64,000 bases of DNA from Lysobacter sp. 5GHs7-4 (GTDB taxonomy: Bacteria > Pseudomonadota > Gammaproteobacteria > Xanthomonadales > Xanthomonadaceae). The stretch covers positions 4,234,001 to 4,298,000 of the forward strand of contig NZ_CP089924.1 of the NCBI RefSeq assembly GCF_021284765.1, written 5' to 3'. The notes under the pieces are model-generated. The model worked only from the letters and a program-made list of their open reading frames with translations. It had not been told where the DNA came from and did no database searches. This document shows, in pieces, positions 53,753 through 62,559 of this stretch (positions are counted from its first letter, which is position 1; each line of letters begins with the position of its first letter). A program made the position numbers and the translations under genes.

Positions 53753-54505
53753 TCAGGCGGCGCCGGGCACCGCGCGCTCGACCGCCGCCCAGATCGCCAG
53801 CCCGTCCAGCACCAGCTTCGGCGCGGATACGGCCTGGGCCAGCCACGGCCGCAGCGCGTTCGCGCCGCCGCCGTGCAGCAGCAGCTGCGGACGCCGGCCC
53901 AGGCGCCGCTCGGCGGCGTCGAGGCTGCGTTCGATGAGTGCCAGCGCGGCGCCGTCGCAGCCGGACGCGAGCGCATCCTCGGTGTCGACGGCGAAATCCA
54001 CGTAGTCGCCGCCCTCCTCGGGCAGTTGTGCGGCGCGCCAGTGCAGCGCTTCGCGCATCAGGGTCGGCGACGGCGCGATGCGTCCGCCCAGGTGGCGGCC
54101 GTCGGCGTCGATCAGGTCCACGGTCAGGGCCGTGCCGACGCCGCAGATCAGGCTCGCGCCCTCGCCGCGGGCATGCGCGCCGAGCAGGGCCAGGAACCGA
54201 TCCACGCCGAGCTTGCGCGGATCGGCGTAGGCGATGCGCACCGCGCCCAGGCGCGCCTGGGTGCGCGCGATCGCGATCCGCGCGCAGCGCCGGGTGAGCG
54301 CGTCCAGCACCGCCAGGCGCAGGCCGGGCGCGGCCACGCTGGCCAGGTAGGCGACCTCGATGCGCTCGGGCAGGGCCTGCGCGAGCGCTTCCGCGACGTC
54401 CTCTTCGCGGTGCGGCAGGGACATGGTCGCACCGGCGCGGCCGTCGGCCCGCAAGGGCGCGCACTTGAGACGGGTATTGCCGAGGTCGAACAGCCAGACG
54501 CTCAT
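53753..54505 (-). CDS. coaX: Type III pantothenate kinase
   Basis: First step of coenzyme A synthesis, ATP-dependent and not inhibited by CoA. A 250-aa ASKHA-fold protein: WLFDLGNTRLKCAPL (N-terminal phosphate loop), GVDRFLALLGAH, CGVGTALTVDLIDADG, GGRIAPSPTLMREAL and LLHGGGANALRPW. The ATG overlaps the birA stop by 4 bp, so birA and coaX are translated together, as is usual in relatives. Confidence 0.95.
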   Translation of the reverse strand: MSVWLFDLGNTRLKCAPLRADGRAGATMSLPHREEDVAEALAQALPERIEVAYLASVAAPGLRLAVLDALTRRCARIAIARTQARLGAVRIAYADPRKLGVDRFLALLGAHARGEGASLICGVGTALTVDLIDADGRHLGGRIAPSPTLMREALHWRAAQLPEEGGDYVDFAVDTEDALASGCDGAALALIERSLDAAERRLGRRPQLLLHGGGANALRPWLAQAVSAPKLVLDGLAIWAAVERAVPGAA

Positions 54506-55503
54506 GCGCGCGCTCCCGGCGCGCGTCGCACGCTGACTTCGCCGGCATGGAAACGCTGCTCGCGGCCGTCGTCCAGGCGCACGCGCAACGCGCCGTCTTC
54601 GGCCAGGCCCAGGGCCACGCCGTCCTGGCGACGGCCGTCGCCGCCGTGGACCGCGATCGCTGCACCCGCCAGCGCGTCCAGCGCCGCGTAGCGCGGCAGG
54701 AACGGCGCCAGGCCCTGCGCGTCGAACTCGTCCAGTGCCGGCAGCAAGCGCCGCAGCAGTGCGGCGGCGACCGCGTCGCGCGCGGGCGCCGCACCGTCGC
54801 TCAGCGCGCTCAGATCGCACCAGGGTTGGTCGATCGTCGCCGCGGCCGCGGCCGGCATGCGCACGTTGAGACCCAGTCCGATCACCGCGCGCGCCGGGCC
54901 GGCGTGCTCGCCGCCGCCCTCGACCAGCAGACCGCCCAGCTTGCGCAGCCCGCGCGCGTCGGCCACGACCAGATCGTTCGGCCATTTCAGGCCGACGCCG
55001 TCATAGCCCAGCTCGCGCAGGGCCTCGACCGCGGCGATGCCGGCGACCAGGCTCAAGCCACCCAGGCGTGCGAGCCCGCCGCTGAAATGGCGCGACAGGG
55101 ACAGATACAGATGCGCGGCCAGCGGCGAGGCCCATTCGCGCCCGCGGCGGCCGCGGCCGCCGGTCTGACGCTCGGCCAGCAGCACCGACGCGCCGTGCGA
55201 CGGCGTCGCGCGGCGCAGCAGTTCGCTGTTGGTGGAATCGATGCTCCAGGCGACGTCCAGTTCCGCCAGGCGCGCGCGTTCGCTGGCGGGCAAGGCCGCC
55301 CGGATCGCCTGCGCGTCCAGCAGATCCAGCGGCTGCGCCAGGGCATAGCCGCGTCCGGGCTTGGCCTCGATCGCCACCCCGGCCTCGCGCAAGGCCTCAA
55401 TGCGTTTCCACACCGCCGTGCGGGTCTGGCCGCAGGCGCGCGCGAGCGCATCGCCCGAAGCGGGCCCGTCGATCAGCCGTTGCAGCAAGGCGCGCTCGTC
55501 CAT
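54502..55503 (-). CDS. birA: Biotin--[biotin carboxyl carrier protein] ligase / bio repressor
   Basis: Joins biotin to the carboxyl carrier protein; the N-terminal helix-turn-helix (residues about 1-60: LLQRLIDGPASGDALARACG) implies the dual ligase/repressor type. Ligase motifs: AERQTGGRGRRGREWASPLA, KWPNDLVV, and GLGLNVRMP. 333 aa. Its ATG shares one base with the plsY stop (TGATG) and the end overlaps coaX, forming plsY-birA-coaX. Confidence 0.95.
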   Translation of the reverse strand: MDERALLQRLIDGPASGDALARACGQTRTAVWKRIEALREAGVAIEAKPGRGYALAQPLDLLDAQAIRAALPASERARLAELDVAWSIDSTNSELLRRATPSHGASVLLAERQTGGRGRRGREWASPLAAHLYLSLSRHFSGGLARLGGLSLVAGIAAVEALRELGYDGVGLKWPNDLVVADARGLRKLGGLLVEGGGEHAGPARAVIGLGLNVRMPAAAAATIDQPWCDLSALSDGAAPARDAVAAALLRRLLPALDEFDAQGLAPFLPRYAALDALAGAAIAVHGGDGRRQDGVALGLAEDGALRVRLDDGREQRFHAGEVSVRRAPGARA

Positions 55504-56165
55504 CACGAGCGGCCGCGCAGTCGATGCAGTAGGCGCGCGCGCGCGAAGCGCGATTCGGTGCCCGCGCGCAGGCGCTGCAGATTGCCGCGATGGGTGAACA
55601 CGATCAGCAGCGCCGCCGCCAGCGCGAACCACTGCCGCTGCGCACCGGCCTCGACCATCCAGGCCAGCAGCGGCAGGCAGATCGCGGTGACGACCGTGGC
55701 CAGGCCGACATAGCCGGTGATCACCAGCACCAGCAGCCACACCGCCAGCAGCAGCGGCAGGCAGAACGGCCACAGCACCAGCAGGCCGCCGACCGCGGTC
55801 GCCGCGCCCTTGCCGCCGCGGAAGCCGTGCCACAGCGGCCAAACATGTCCGATCACCGCCGCCATCGCGGCCAGGTAGCCGTGCGCGGTCACGCTCAGGC
55901 CGGTCCCCACCGGCGCGTAGCGCAGCGCCAGCCAGGTCGCCAGCGCGCCCTTGCCGATGTCGATCGCCACCACGCCCAGCGCGAAGCGCCAGCCCTGGGT
56001 GCGAAACGCGTTGGTGCCACCGGCGTTGCCGCTGCCCTGCTGGCGGATATCGACGCCGCGCAGACGCCCCAGCAACAGGCTGCCCGACAGCGAGCCCAGC
56101 AGATAGGCGGCGAGGATCAGCGCATAGCTCAGCGGCGCGATCGCGGACAGGGACGGAAGCGACAT
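55503..56165 (-). CDS. plsY: Acyl-phosphate:glycerol-3-phosphate acyltransferase
   Basis: Inner-membrane enzyme that transfers acyl groups from acyl-phosphate to glycerol-3-phosphate, beginning phospholipid synthesis. A 220-aa, mostly helical protein with the conserved loops GSGNAGGTNAFR, WPLWHGFRGGKGAATAVGG and FTHRGNLQRL. The gene upstream encodes a fatty-acid kinase-like fusion that would make its acyl-phosphate substrate. Confidence 0.95.
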   Translation of the reverse strand: MSLPSLSAIAPLSYALILAAYLLGSLSGSLLLGRLRGVDIRQQGSGNAGGTNAFRTQGWRFALGVVAIDIGKGALATWLALRYAPVGTGLSVTAHGYLAAMAAVIGHVWPLWHGFRGGKGAATAVGGLLVLWPFCLPLLLAVWLLVLVITGYVGLATVVTAICLPLLAWMVEAGAQRQWFALAAALLIVFTHRGNLQRLRAGTESRFARARLLHRLRGRS

Positions 56166-56231
56166 GCGCGGATTATGCGCGAGCGCCGCCCGCGCGACGA
56201 CCGGACCCGGCCCTCCGCGACCGCGCCCGCC

Positions 56232-56325
56232 TTCTGTGGGCGCGGCGCAAGCCGCGATGCAGCACCGCGTATCGCAGCGCCTACCCGTGAGTGGAGAAAT
56301 CGCGGCTTACGCCGCTCCCACAGAA
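56232..56325. repeat. REP-like inverted repeat, family A, copy 3
   Basis: Arms 56232-56258 and 56299-56325 (TTCTGTGGGCGCGGCGCAAG vs reverse-strand TTCTGTGGGAGCGGCGTAAG) agree at 25 of 27 positions. It lies between plsY and the FakA-FakB-like gene. Confidence 0.78.
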
Positions 56326-56378
56326 AGCAGGGACGGAACGCGACGCGGGCAAGACGGTTGCCGCACCCAGACCCGCGC

Positions 56379-58202
56379 TCAGCCGTCCGGCGCCGGCTGC
56401 ACCGACACCAGCAGCGCGCCGCGGCCGGCATGCGCGCCGATCGCCGGCCCGGTTTCGACCAGGTGCGCTTCGCTCAGATCGACGCGGCGGCGCAGGCATT
56501 CCAGCAGGCGCGCGCCGTCGTCGTGCGCGTCGCAGTGGCCGACGATGGCGCGCCAGCGCGCGCCGTGCGGCAGGCGGCGCGCGACATAGCGCGCGAACTT
56601 CTCCGGCGCGCTGCGCCTGGCCAGCAGGCCGCCGCTCACGCCCAGGCGGCCGTCGGCCTTGATGCGCGCCACCGGCGTCAGCCCGCTGTAGCGCACCGCC
56701 GGGCCGGCCCAGGCCGGGATGCGTCCGCCGCGCACCGCGTGCGAGATGTCGCGCGCCATCGCCCAGGTCAGGGTCAGCGGACGCAGGCGCTCCAGTTCGG
56801 CCACGATTTCGCCCACGTCGGCGCCGGCCTCGGCCAGCTCCGCCGCGCGCCAGGCCAGCAGGCCCTGCCCGCCGGCCGCGTTGACGCTGTCGAATACGCG
56901 CACCCGCAACGGATCGGCGCGCGTGGCGGCCTGCTCGCCGGATTGCAGCGTGCCCGAGACCGCGCGCGACAAGCCTACGTAGACCACCTCGGGGTGGTGC
57001 GCGAGCAAGAAATCGAAGGGCCGGCGGAAATCGCCCGGCGGCGGCTGGCTGGTCTTGGGCAGGTCGGCGGCCGCGGCCATGCGGCGGTAGAACTCGCCCG
57101 TGGCCAGGCCGACCTTGTCCAGATAGTCGCGCCCGTCGACGCTCACGCGCACCGGCACCACGTGGATCGCGTGACGTTCGAGCACGGCCTCGGGCAGATC
57201 GGCGGCGCTGTCGGTCACCACCGCCACGCGCTGCGCGGATTCGGCGCTGCGCTGCTGCAGCAGCATGTCGTCGGCCTTCATGCCCTCGACCGCGCCGAAC
57301 GCGGCGCAGGCATCGAACAGGCGTTGCGGCGCGCCCACATGCGCATGCACGCGCATGCGCGTGGCGCCGCCGGCCAGCACCAGCGAGTCGGCGCCGATCG
57401 CCTCCAGCGCAGCGCGCAGACGCTCGCGCTCGATGCCCTCGCCCAGCAACAAACATTCGCCGCACCAGCGGCGTTGCGGATCGACGTCCTCGTGCGGCGC
57501 GTGGCCTTCGTTGGCGCTGGGCGCCTCGTTGGCGGCCGCGGCCGCGCCGTGCATGCGCAGCGCGCGCGGGCCGCCGTCGACGAACTCGGCGATGCCTTCC
57601 AGCAAATCGACGAAGCCCTGCGCACCGGCGTCGACCACGCCCGCGCGCTGCAGCAACGCCATCTGTTGCGGCGTGCGCGCCAGGGCGACGCGCGCGCGGG
57701 CCAGGGCGGCGGTGAAGCCGGGGCGCGGGTCGCCCTCGCCCAGGGTGCCGCGCGCGGCCTCGTCCAGGGCGTCGGCGAAGGCGCCGATCACGCTCAGGAT
57801 GGTGCCCTCGACCGGGTGCGCCAGCGCCGCGCGCGCGCTGTCGGCGCCGTGCCGCACCGAGGCCGCCAGCGCGGCCGCGTCCAGCACCGGCTGGCCGCGC
57901 GCGTGCTCGGCCACGCCGTGCAGGAACTGGGCCAGGATCGCCCCGGAATTGCCGCGCGCGCCGTCGATGGCGTCGTTGCCGATGCGCAGCAGCAGTTCGC
58001 CGATATGACGGCTGCGCCGGCTCAAAGCCCCATTCAGCAAGCTGCCCAGGGTGTGCGCCAGATTGTTGCCGGTGTCGCCGTCGGCGACCGGGAACACGTT
58101 GATCTTGTTCAAAGTGTCGCGCCCGGCGATGACCCGGCGGGCGCCCGCGATCAGGGCCCGGCGCAGGGCCGGAGCGGTCAGGGGCGGGCGCGGCGGGCTC
58201 AT
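56379..58202 (-). CDS. Fused fatty-acid kinase: FakA-like (DAK2) plus FakB-like (DegV)
   Basis: A 607-aa fusion. Residues about 1-210: DAK2 ATP-binding domain with INVFPVADGDTGNN near 35, DGARGNSGAILAQFLHG and GVVDAGAQGFVDLLEG. Middle about 240-310: FakA-like domain (GADSLVLAGGATRMRVHAHVG). C-terminal about 320-607: DegV domain with VVTDSAADLPEAVLE, LPKTSQPPPGDF and GLSRAVSGTLQSG. In Firmicutes FakA and the acyl-binding FakB are separate; here they are joined. The product acyl-phosphate is the PlsY substrate, and plsY is next downstream. The start at 58202 (MSPPRPPL) excludes an upstream low-complexity extension. Confidence 0.9.
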   Translation of the reverse strand: MSPPRPPLTAPALRRALIAGARRVIAGRDTLNKINVFPVADGDTGNNLAHTLGSLLNGALSRRSRHIGELLLRIGNDAIDGARGNSGAILAQFLHGVAEHARGQPVLDAAALAASVRHGADSARAALAHPVEGTILSVIGAFADALDEAARGTLGEGDPRPGFTAALARARVALARTPQQMALLQRAGVVDAGAQGFVDLLEGIAEFVDGGPRALRMHGAAAAANEAPSANEGHAPHEDVDPQRRWCGECLLLGEGIERERLRAALEAIGADSLVLAGGATRMRVHAHVGAPQRLFDACAAFGAVEGMKADDMLLQQRSAESAQRVAVVTDSAADLPEAVLERHAIHVVPVRVSVDGRDYLDKVGLATGEFYRRMAAAADLPKTSQPPPGDFRRPFDFLLAHHPEVVYVGLSRAVSGTLQSGEQAATRADPLRVRVFDSVNAAGGQGLLAWRAAELAEAGADVGEIVAELERLRPLTLTWAMARDISHAVRGGRIPAWAGPAVRYSGLTPVARIKADGRLGVSGGLLARRSAPEKFARYVARRLPHGARWRAIVGHCDAHDDGARLLECLRRRVDLSEAHLVETGPAIGAHAGRGALLVSVQPAPDG

Positions 58203-58339
58203 GCGCGGAGTCTGCCCGAACCGTCCTGGCGCAGCTGCTGCGGCGCAGCACGGCTTGCCCCCGCGGCACGCCCGGATTCGCGCTATAGTCCGAATCTGCC
58301 CGGTGGCGGTACACGGCTGGGCATCACGAGGATTCCGCC

Positions 58340-58597
58340 ATGCTACGGATCTGCTTCTGCCTGCTGATCGCACTCGCCAGCGCGAGCGTCGCCGCGCGCG
58401 AGGTCAAGCTGAGCCCGAACGAAAGCTGCCCGGAAAGCGCCTCGCAGAAGAAGGACACGGTGCGCGCCAGCAACCGTCCCGCGGTCGCGCCCGCGCGCAC
58501 CGATCCCAAGGCCAAGCCCACGGTGCACAGCGACGCCAACAACGGCCGTTTGCAGTCGCCGCGCTGGCACAGCTTCCTGCCGGGCATGTTCCGCTGA
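58340..58597 (+). CDS. Small exported protein of unknown function
   Basis: An 85-aa protein with a Sec signal peptide (MLRICFCLLIALASASVAAR, cut near VAA) and a basic, Lys/Pro-rich mature part with one Cys and a C-terminal HSFLPGMFR. GAGG lies 8 bp before the ATG. No family recognised. Confidence 0.7.
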   Translation: MLRICFCLLIALASASVAAREVKLSPNESCPESASQKKDTVRASNRPAVAPARTDPKAKPTVHSDANNGRLQSPRWHSFLPGMFR

Positions 58598-58737
58598 GCT
58601 GAGCGGTACGACGCGCGCGGTTCGGGCGCGCATCGGTTTCGATCTCCACTGCCTTCCTGTGCACGCATCGTGCGGGTTCGTGCGCGTGCGCGATCCAGCG
58701 GTTAGCCTGTCGCACCACCCGCCGCCCCTCGCCCACC

Positions 58738-59484
58738 GTGTTCGAATTCCTGCGCCGACTGCGGCGCCCGCCGCCGATTCCCGACCCGCTGTGGCGCGAC
58801 GCGCGCGACGCGGTGCCGTGGGCGCGCGCCTTGGACGCGGCGCGCGAGGCGCGCCTGCGCGAGCTGGTCGCGCGCTTCCTGCACGAGAAGGCCATCAGCC
58901 CGATCGGCGAACTCGCGCTCGACCCGCGCCAGCGCTGCATGCTCGCCATGCTGTGTTGCCTGCCGCTGCTGGAGTTCGGCGCCGAAGGCCTGCGCGGCTG
59001 GTCGCAGCTGATCGTCTACCCCGACGCGTTCCGGGTGAACCGCAGCCACACCGACGCGGCCGGCGTGCTGCACGAATGGCAGGACGAGCTGATCGGCGAA
59101 GCCTGGGAGGCCGGACCGATGATCCTGTCCTGGGCCGACGTGCTCGCCGATTGCGAACAGCCGCGCGCCGGGTTCTGCGTGGCCGCGCACGAGATGGCGC
59201 ACAAGCTCGACGCGCTGGACGGACTGCTGGACGGCACGCCGGCGTTGCCGCGCCCATGGCAGCGCGAGTGGGCGCGCGAATTCCAGCAGGCCTACGACGA
59301 TTTCTGCGCGCAGGTCGACGCGGGGCACGACACCGCGATCGATCCGTACGCGGCCGAGGCGCCAGAGGAATTCTTCGCGGTCGCCACCGAGTACCACTTC
59401 AGCGATCCGGAACTGCTGCAGGCGCAGATGCCGGCGGTGGCGGCGCAGTTGCGGCGTTTTTATGGGTCTTCGCCGTTTGCTTGA
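58738..59484 (+). CDS. mtfA: MtfA-like zinc metallopeptidase
   Basis: A 248-aa cytoplasmic aminopeptidase-like protein with zinc motif HEMAHKLD at 151-158 and the third ligand in EEFFAVATEYHF. In E. coli MtfA is activated by and regulates Mlc, the glucose-PTS repressor; whether Mlc exists here is unknown. The start is GTG at 58738. Confidence 0.93.
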   Translation: MFEFLRRLRRPPPIPDPLWRDARDAVPWARALDAAREARLRELVARFLHEKAISPIGELALDPRQRCMLAMLCCLPLLEFGAEGLRGWSQLIVYPDAFRVNRSHTDAAGVLHEWQDELIGEAWEAGPMILSWADVLADCEQPRAGFCVAAHEMAHKLDALDGLLDGTPALPRPWQREWAREFQQAYDDFCAQVDAGHDTAIDPYAAEAPEEFFAVATEYHFSDPELLQAQMPAVAAQLRRFYGSSPFA

Positions 59485-59491
59485 GACAGGC

Positions 59492-59628
59492 AAAAGCAAA
59501 TCCCCCCTAGCCCCCCTTTTTCAAAGGGGGGAACCGTCTCGAATGGCTCGAACGGACGCAAGGGAAACATCAACGCCCCTGCTGGTCTTCCCCCTTTGAA
59601 AAAGGGGGATTGAGGGGGATTTGCTTTT
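59492..59628. repeat. Long inverted repeat with 41-bp arms
   Basis: Left arm 59492-59532 (AAAAGCAAATCCCCCCTAGC...) and right arm 59588-59628 are near-perfect inverted copies; each arm is itself a CCCCCTTTTTCAAAGGGGG hairpin. It lies between convergent mtfA and phoQ and could form a strong bidirectional stop. Confidence 0.8.
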
Positions 59629-59670
59629 CGCGCCGCCCCTCAGAGCGAGCAGATCGAGCCGCCGCCGCGC

Positions 59671-61068
59671 CTACAACCCCGGCGGCAGCTTCACCTCGAA
59701 CCGGGCCCCGCCCAACTCGTCCGAGGCCACCACGTCCAAGGTGCCGCGATAGCCGCGCACCAGATCCTGCACGATCGCCAGGCCGATGCCGTGGCCGTGC
59801 ACGCGCTCGTCGCCGCGCACGCCGCGCTGCAGGATCAGCGCCACCTTCTCGGCCGGAATGCCCGGGCCGTCGTCGTCCACCGCCAGCAGCAGGCCGGGGC
59901 GGCGGTTGGGCGCGATCTCGCCCGGCGTCACCGTCAGCAGCACGCGCGAATGCGCCCACTTGAACGCGTTCTCCAGCAGGTTGCCCAGCAACTCCTGCAG
60001 ATCGCCCGGCTCGCCATGGAACTGCACGCCCGGCGTCACGTCGAACTCGCACAGCACGCCCTTGGCGGCGTAGACCTTTTCCAGGCCGCGCACGATCTGC
60101 TCGGCATGCGGCTCGATCGCCACCGGCGCGGCGAACAGCGCGTGGCCGCCCGAAGCCGCGCGCGCGAGCTGGTAGGACACCAGATCGTTCATGCGCCGCA
60201 GCTGCAGGTCCACGTCCTCGCGCAGCTCGGTGTCCGGCGCGTTGTCGTCCAGGCGCGCGCGCAGCACCGCCAGCGGCGTCTTCAGGCTGTGGGCGAGATC
60301 GGCCAGGGTGTTGCGCTGGCGGTCCAGGTTCTCGCGCTCGCTTTCGATGAAGGCGTTGATGCTTTCGGTCAGCGGCTCCAGTTCGCGCGGATGGCGCTCG
60401 CTCATGCGCGAGGCCAGGCCACGCTGCACGCGCTTGAGCTCGTCGATCACGCGCTGCAGCGGGCGCAGGCTCCACTGCATGATCAAGGCCTGCAGCAGCA
60501 GCAAAATGAAACCGGCGCCGCCGAGGTAGCGCCACAGCGCGCCGCGGAACACCGCGACCTGGCCGCTCAGCGAGGTCGTGTTTTCGAGGATGTAGATCGT
60601 GTACGGGAACTCCGCGCGCGGATCGCCGCCCGCGGCCCAGGTCAGGCCGATGCCGTAGCGGTAGGCCTCGCCGACGTCGCCGTTGATCTCGGTGATCGGC
60701 AGCGGCCCCTCGAAGCGGCGCTCGCTGGGCTTGAGCATGGACGCGGCCGGCAGCAGCGGGCCCTGCGCCGAGGGCGAGTCCCAATGCCCGTTGGGCAGCA
60801 CCAGTTCGGCGTACAGGCCGCTGCCGGGCTGGTCGAAGCGCGGGTCGATCGGCTCGTAGGGCTCGACGAACTCGCCGCTGCGGTCGAAATCGCCCTTGGC
60901 TGCGTAGGCCAGCGCGTAACCGTGCAGGCGTTCGCGCAGATTGTTCTCGGCGGTGTCGAGGAAGGCGCGGTCCAGCGCGTAACCGGCCAGGGCCAGGAAC
61001 GCCAGCAGGCCCAGGCTGGCCGCCAGCAGCTGGCGCGCGCGCAGCGAACGCGGCTGGCCCCAGCTCAT
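59671..61068 (-). CDS. phoQ: PhoQ-type sensor histidine kinase
   Basis: A 465-aa kinase: N-terminal helix (about 12-31), a periplasmic acidic domain of about 140 residues (GDFDRSGEFVEPYEPIDPRF), second helix (about 175-195), HAMP-like segment, H-box LADLAHSLKTPLAVLRARLDD, N-box ELLGNLLENAFKWAHSRV and GHGIGLAIVQDLVRG. The kinase family and neighbours match PhoQ, which senses low Mg, acid or cationic peptides. The start at 61068 (MSWGQPRSLR) begins the membrane helix. Confidence 0.92.
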   Translation of the reverse strand: MSWGQPRSLRARQLLAASLGLLAFLALAGYALDRAFLDTAENNLRERLHGYALAYAAKGDFDRSGEFVEPYEPIDPRFDQPGSGLYAELVLPNGHWDSPSAQGPLLPAASMLKPSERRFEGPLPITEINGDVGEAYRYGIGLTWAAGGDPRAEFPYTIYILENTTSLSGQVAVFRGALWRYLGGAGFILLLLQALIMQWSLRPLQRVIDELKRVQRGLASRMSERHPRELEPLTESINAFIESERENLDRQRNTLADLAHSLKTPLAVLRARLDDNAPDTELREDVDLQLRRMNDLVSYQLARAASGGHALFAAPVAIEPHAEQIVRGLEKVYAAKGVLCEFDVTPGVQFHGEPGDLQELLGNLLENAFKWAHSRVLLTVTPGEIAPNRRPGLLLAVDDDGPGIPAEKVALILQRGVRGDERVHGHGIGLAIVQDLVRGYRGTLDVVASDELGGARFEVKLPPGL

Positions 61069-61096
61069 CGCGGCCGGCTCGGGCGCACGAACGAAA

Positions 61097-61125
61097 ACCG
61101 GGCGCGAATCGCGTTCGCGCCCGGT
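61097..61125 (-). terminator. Terminator-like hairpin between phoP and phoQ
   Basis: On the minus strand a perfect 12-bp stem, ACCGGGCGCGAA / TTCGCGCCCGGT, with a 5-nt loop, followed by TTTTCGTT. It lies inside the operon after phoP (stop 61207) and before phoQ (start 61068), so it would reduce phoQ relative to phoP. Confidence 0.6.
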
Positions 61126-61206
61126 CGCTGATGTTGGTTGTCGTATCCGTCCGCCCGCATGCCCGGCCCGACGTACCCGCCCGGCCACGGCCGGACGAGG
61201 TCCGTC

Positions 61207-61890
61207 TTACTCCCCGCTGCGCGGAATGGCGAAGCGGTAGCCGCGGCCGCGCACGGTCTCGATCGGCTTCATCGCGCCGTCCGGGTCCAGCTTCTTGCGC
61301 AGGCGACCGATGAAGACTTCGAGCACGTTGGAATCGCGGTCGAAATCCTGCTGGTAGATGTGCTCGGTGAGGTCGGCCTTCGAGACCAGCTCGCCGGCGT
61401 GCATCATCAGGTACTCCAGCACCTTGTACTCGTAGCTGGTCAGATCGACGTTGGTGCCGGCGACGCTGACGGTCTGCGCGGCCAGGTCCAGCATGACCGG
61501 CCCGCACTCCAGCGTCGGCTTGCTCCAGCCGGCGGCGCGGCGCACCAGCGCGTTGAGGCGCGCCAGCAGTTCCTCGACGTGGAAGGGCTTGACCAGGTAG
61601 TCGTCGGCGCCCTGCTTGAGGCCCTCGACCTTGTCCTGCCAGCTCGAACGCGCGGTCAGGATCAGCACCGGGAATTTCTTGCCCTCGTCGCGCAGCGCCT
61701 TGATCAGCTCCATGCCCGACATCTTGGGCAGGCCGAGATCGATGATGCCCAGGTCGAACGGGACTTCGCGGCCCATGTACAGGCCTTCCTCGCCGTCCTG
61801 GGCGGCGTCCACGGCGAAGCCTTCCCGCTTCAGGCGCGCAGCCAGGGTCTCGCGCAACGGGGCTTCGTCTTCGACCAACAGAATTCGCAT
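61207..61890 (-). CDS. phoP: PhoP-type response regulator
   Basis: A 227-aa OmpR-family regulator: receiver with MRILLVEDEAPLRETLAARL, phospho-Asp in LGIIDLGLPKMSGMEL, LTARSSWQDKVEGLKQGADD and LVKPFHVEELLA; C-terminal winged helix with LTSYEYKVLEYLMMHAGELV and VFIGRLRKKLD. ATG 61890 is preferred: AAGGGAG lies 5 bp away, while a GTG two codons earlier has none suitable. Confidence 0.95.
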   Translation of the reverse strand: MRILLVEDEAPLRETLAARLKREGFAVDAAQDGEEGLYMGREVPFDLGIIDLGLPKMSGMELIKALRDEGKKFPVLILTARSSWQDKVEGLKQGADDYLVKPFHVEELLARLNALVRRAAGWSKPTLECGPVMLDLAAQTVSVAGTNVDLTSYEYKVLEYLMMHAGELVSKADLTEHIYQQDFDRDSNVLEVFIGRLRKKLDPDGAMKPIETVRGRGYRFAIPRSGE

Positions 61891-61944
61891 GGGCACTCCC
61901 TTATCAGTCGACCGCGCCGGACGGCGCGACCTCTACGCCAGAGG

Positions 61945-62319
61945 TTAGTCGTTGTCGTTGTCGTCGCGGCGTGTACGGCCGTCGTCGTTGCGGCGGTCGC
62001 GGCCCTGCTGCGGGTCGTCCATGTAGATACGGACCCGGCCGCTGGGATCGACCACCTTGACCCGATTGACGTCGCGGCCGTCGAACGGCACGCGCTCGGC
62101 GCTCAGGACCTGGCCGCCGCCGCTCTCGCGTTCGACACGGCGCACAGCATCGGACAACGCGCGATGGCCCTCGTGGCGGTCATGGCCGTCGTCGCGGTCG
62201 CGACGCTCCTGGCCCTGGCCGCGGCCGCCCCGGTCCTGCTGCGCCCAGGCATCGCCGGCCCAGACCGCGAGCGCGGCGAGCAGCAACGGAGCCATGAGGC
62301 GGACGGACAGGATCTTCAT
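61945..62319 (-). CDS. Exported PepSY-domain protein in the phoPQ operon
   Basis: A 124-aa periplasmic protein. Signal peptide cut near AWAQ, a Gly/Arg/Asp-rich stretch, a PepSY-like domain (ALSDAVRRVERESGGGQVLS ... RVKVVDPSGRVRIYMDD), and a charged tail. PepSY proteins often modulate or are regulated by linked kinases. It is 54 bp upstream of phoP on the same strand. Confidence 0.83.
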   Translation of the reverse strand: MKILSVRLMAPLLLAALAVWAGDAWAQQDRGGRGQGQERRDRDDGHDRHEGHRALSDAVRRVERESGGGQVLSAERVPFDGRDVNRVKVVDPSGRVRIYMDDPQQGRDRRNDDGRTRRDDNDND

Positions 62320-62559
62320 GGGGTCTCGGCGGGACAACGTGACGGAACAATAGCGCACGGGCGCTGGATGAGGTGGCATTCTCGAAATGGAGCGGTGAAT
62401 CCGGTCTGAACTTTTTCTTTACCTTCCAGCCGCCATTCAGGACGGCAACCTCGGCCAACGGCCAGGGAGCGTCCGCGAACGTGCCCAAGCCCGCCGCCGG
62501 CGTAGGGGCTTACCCCTATGGCAGCCCGCAACGGCCCGTATGACACCGTGGTCAATGGC

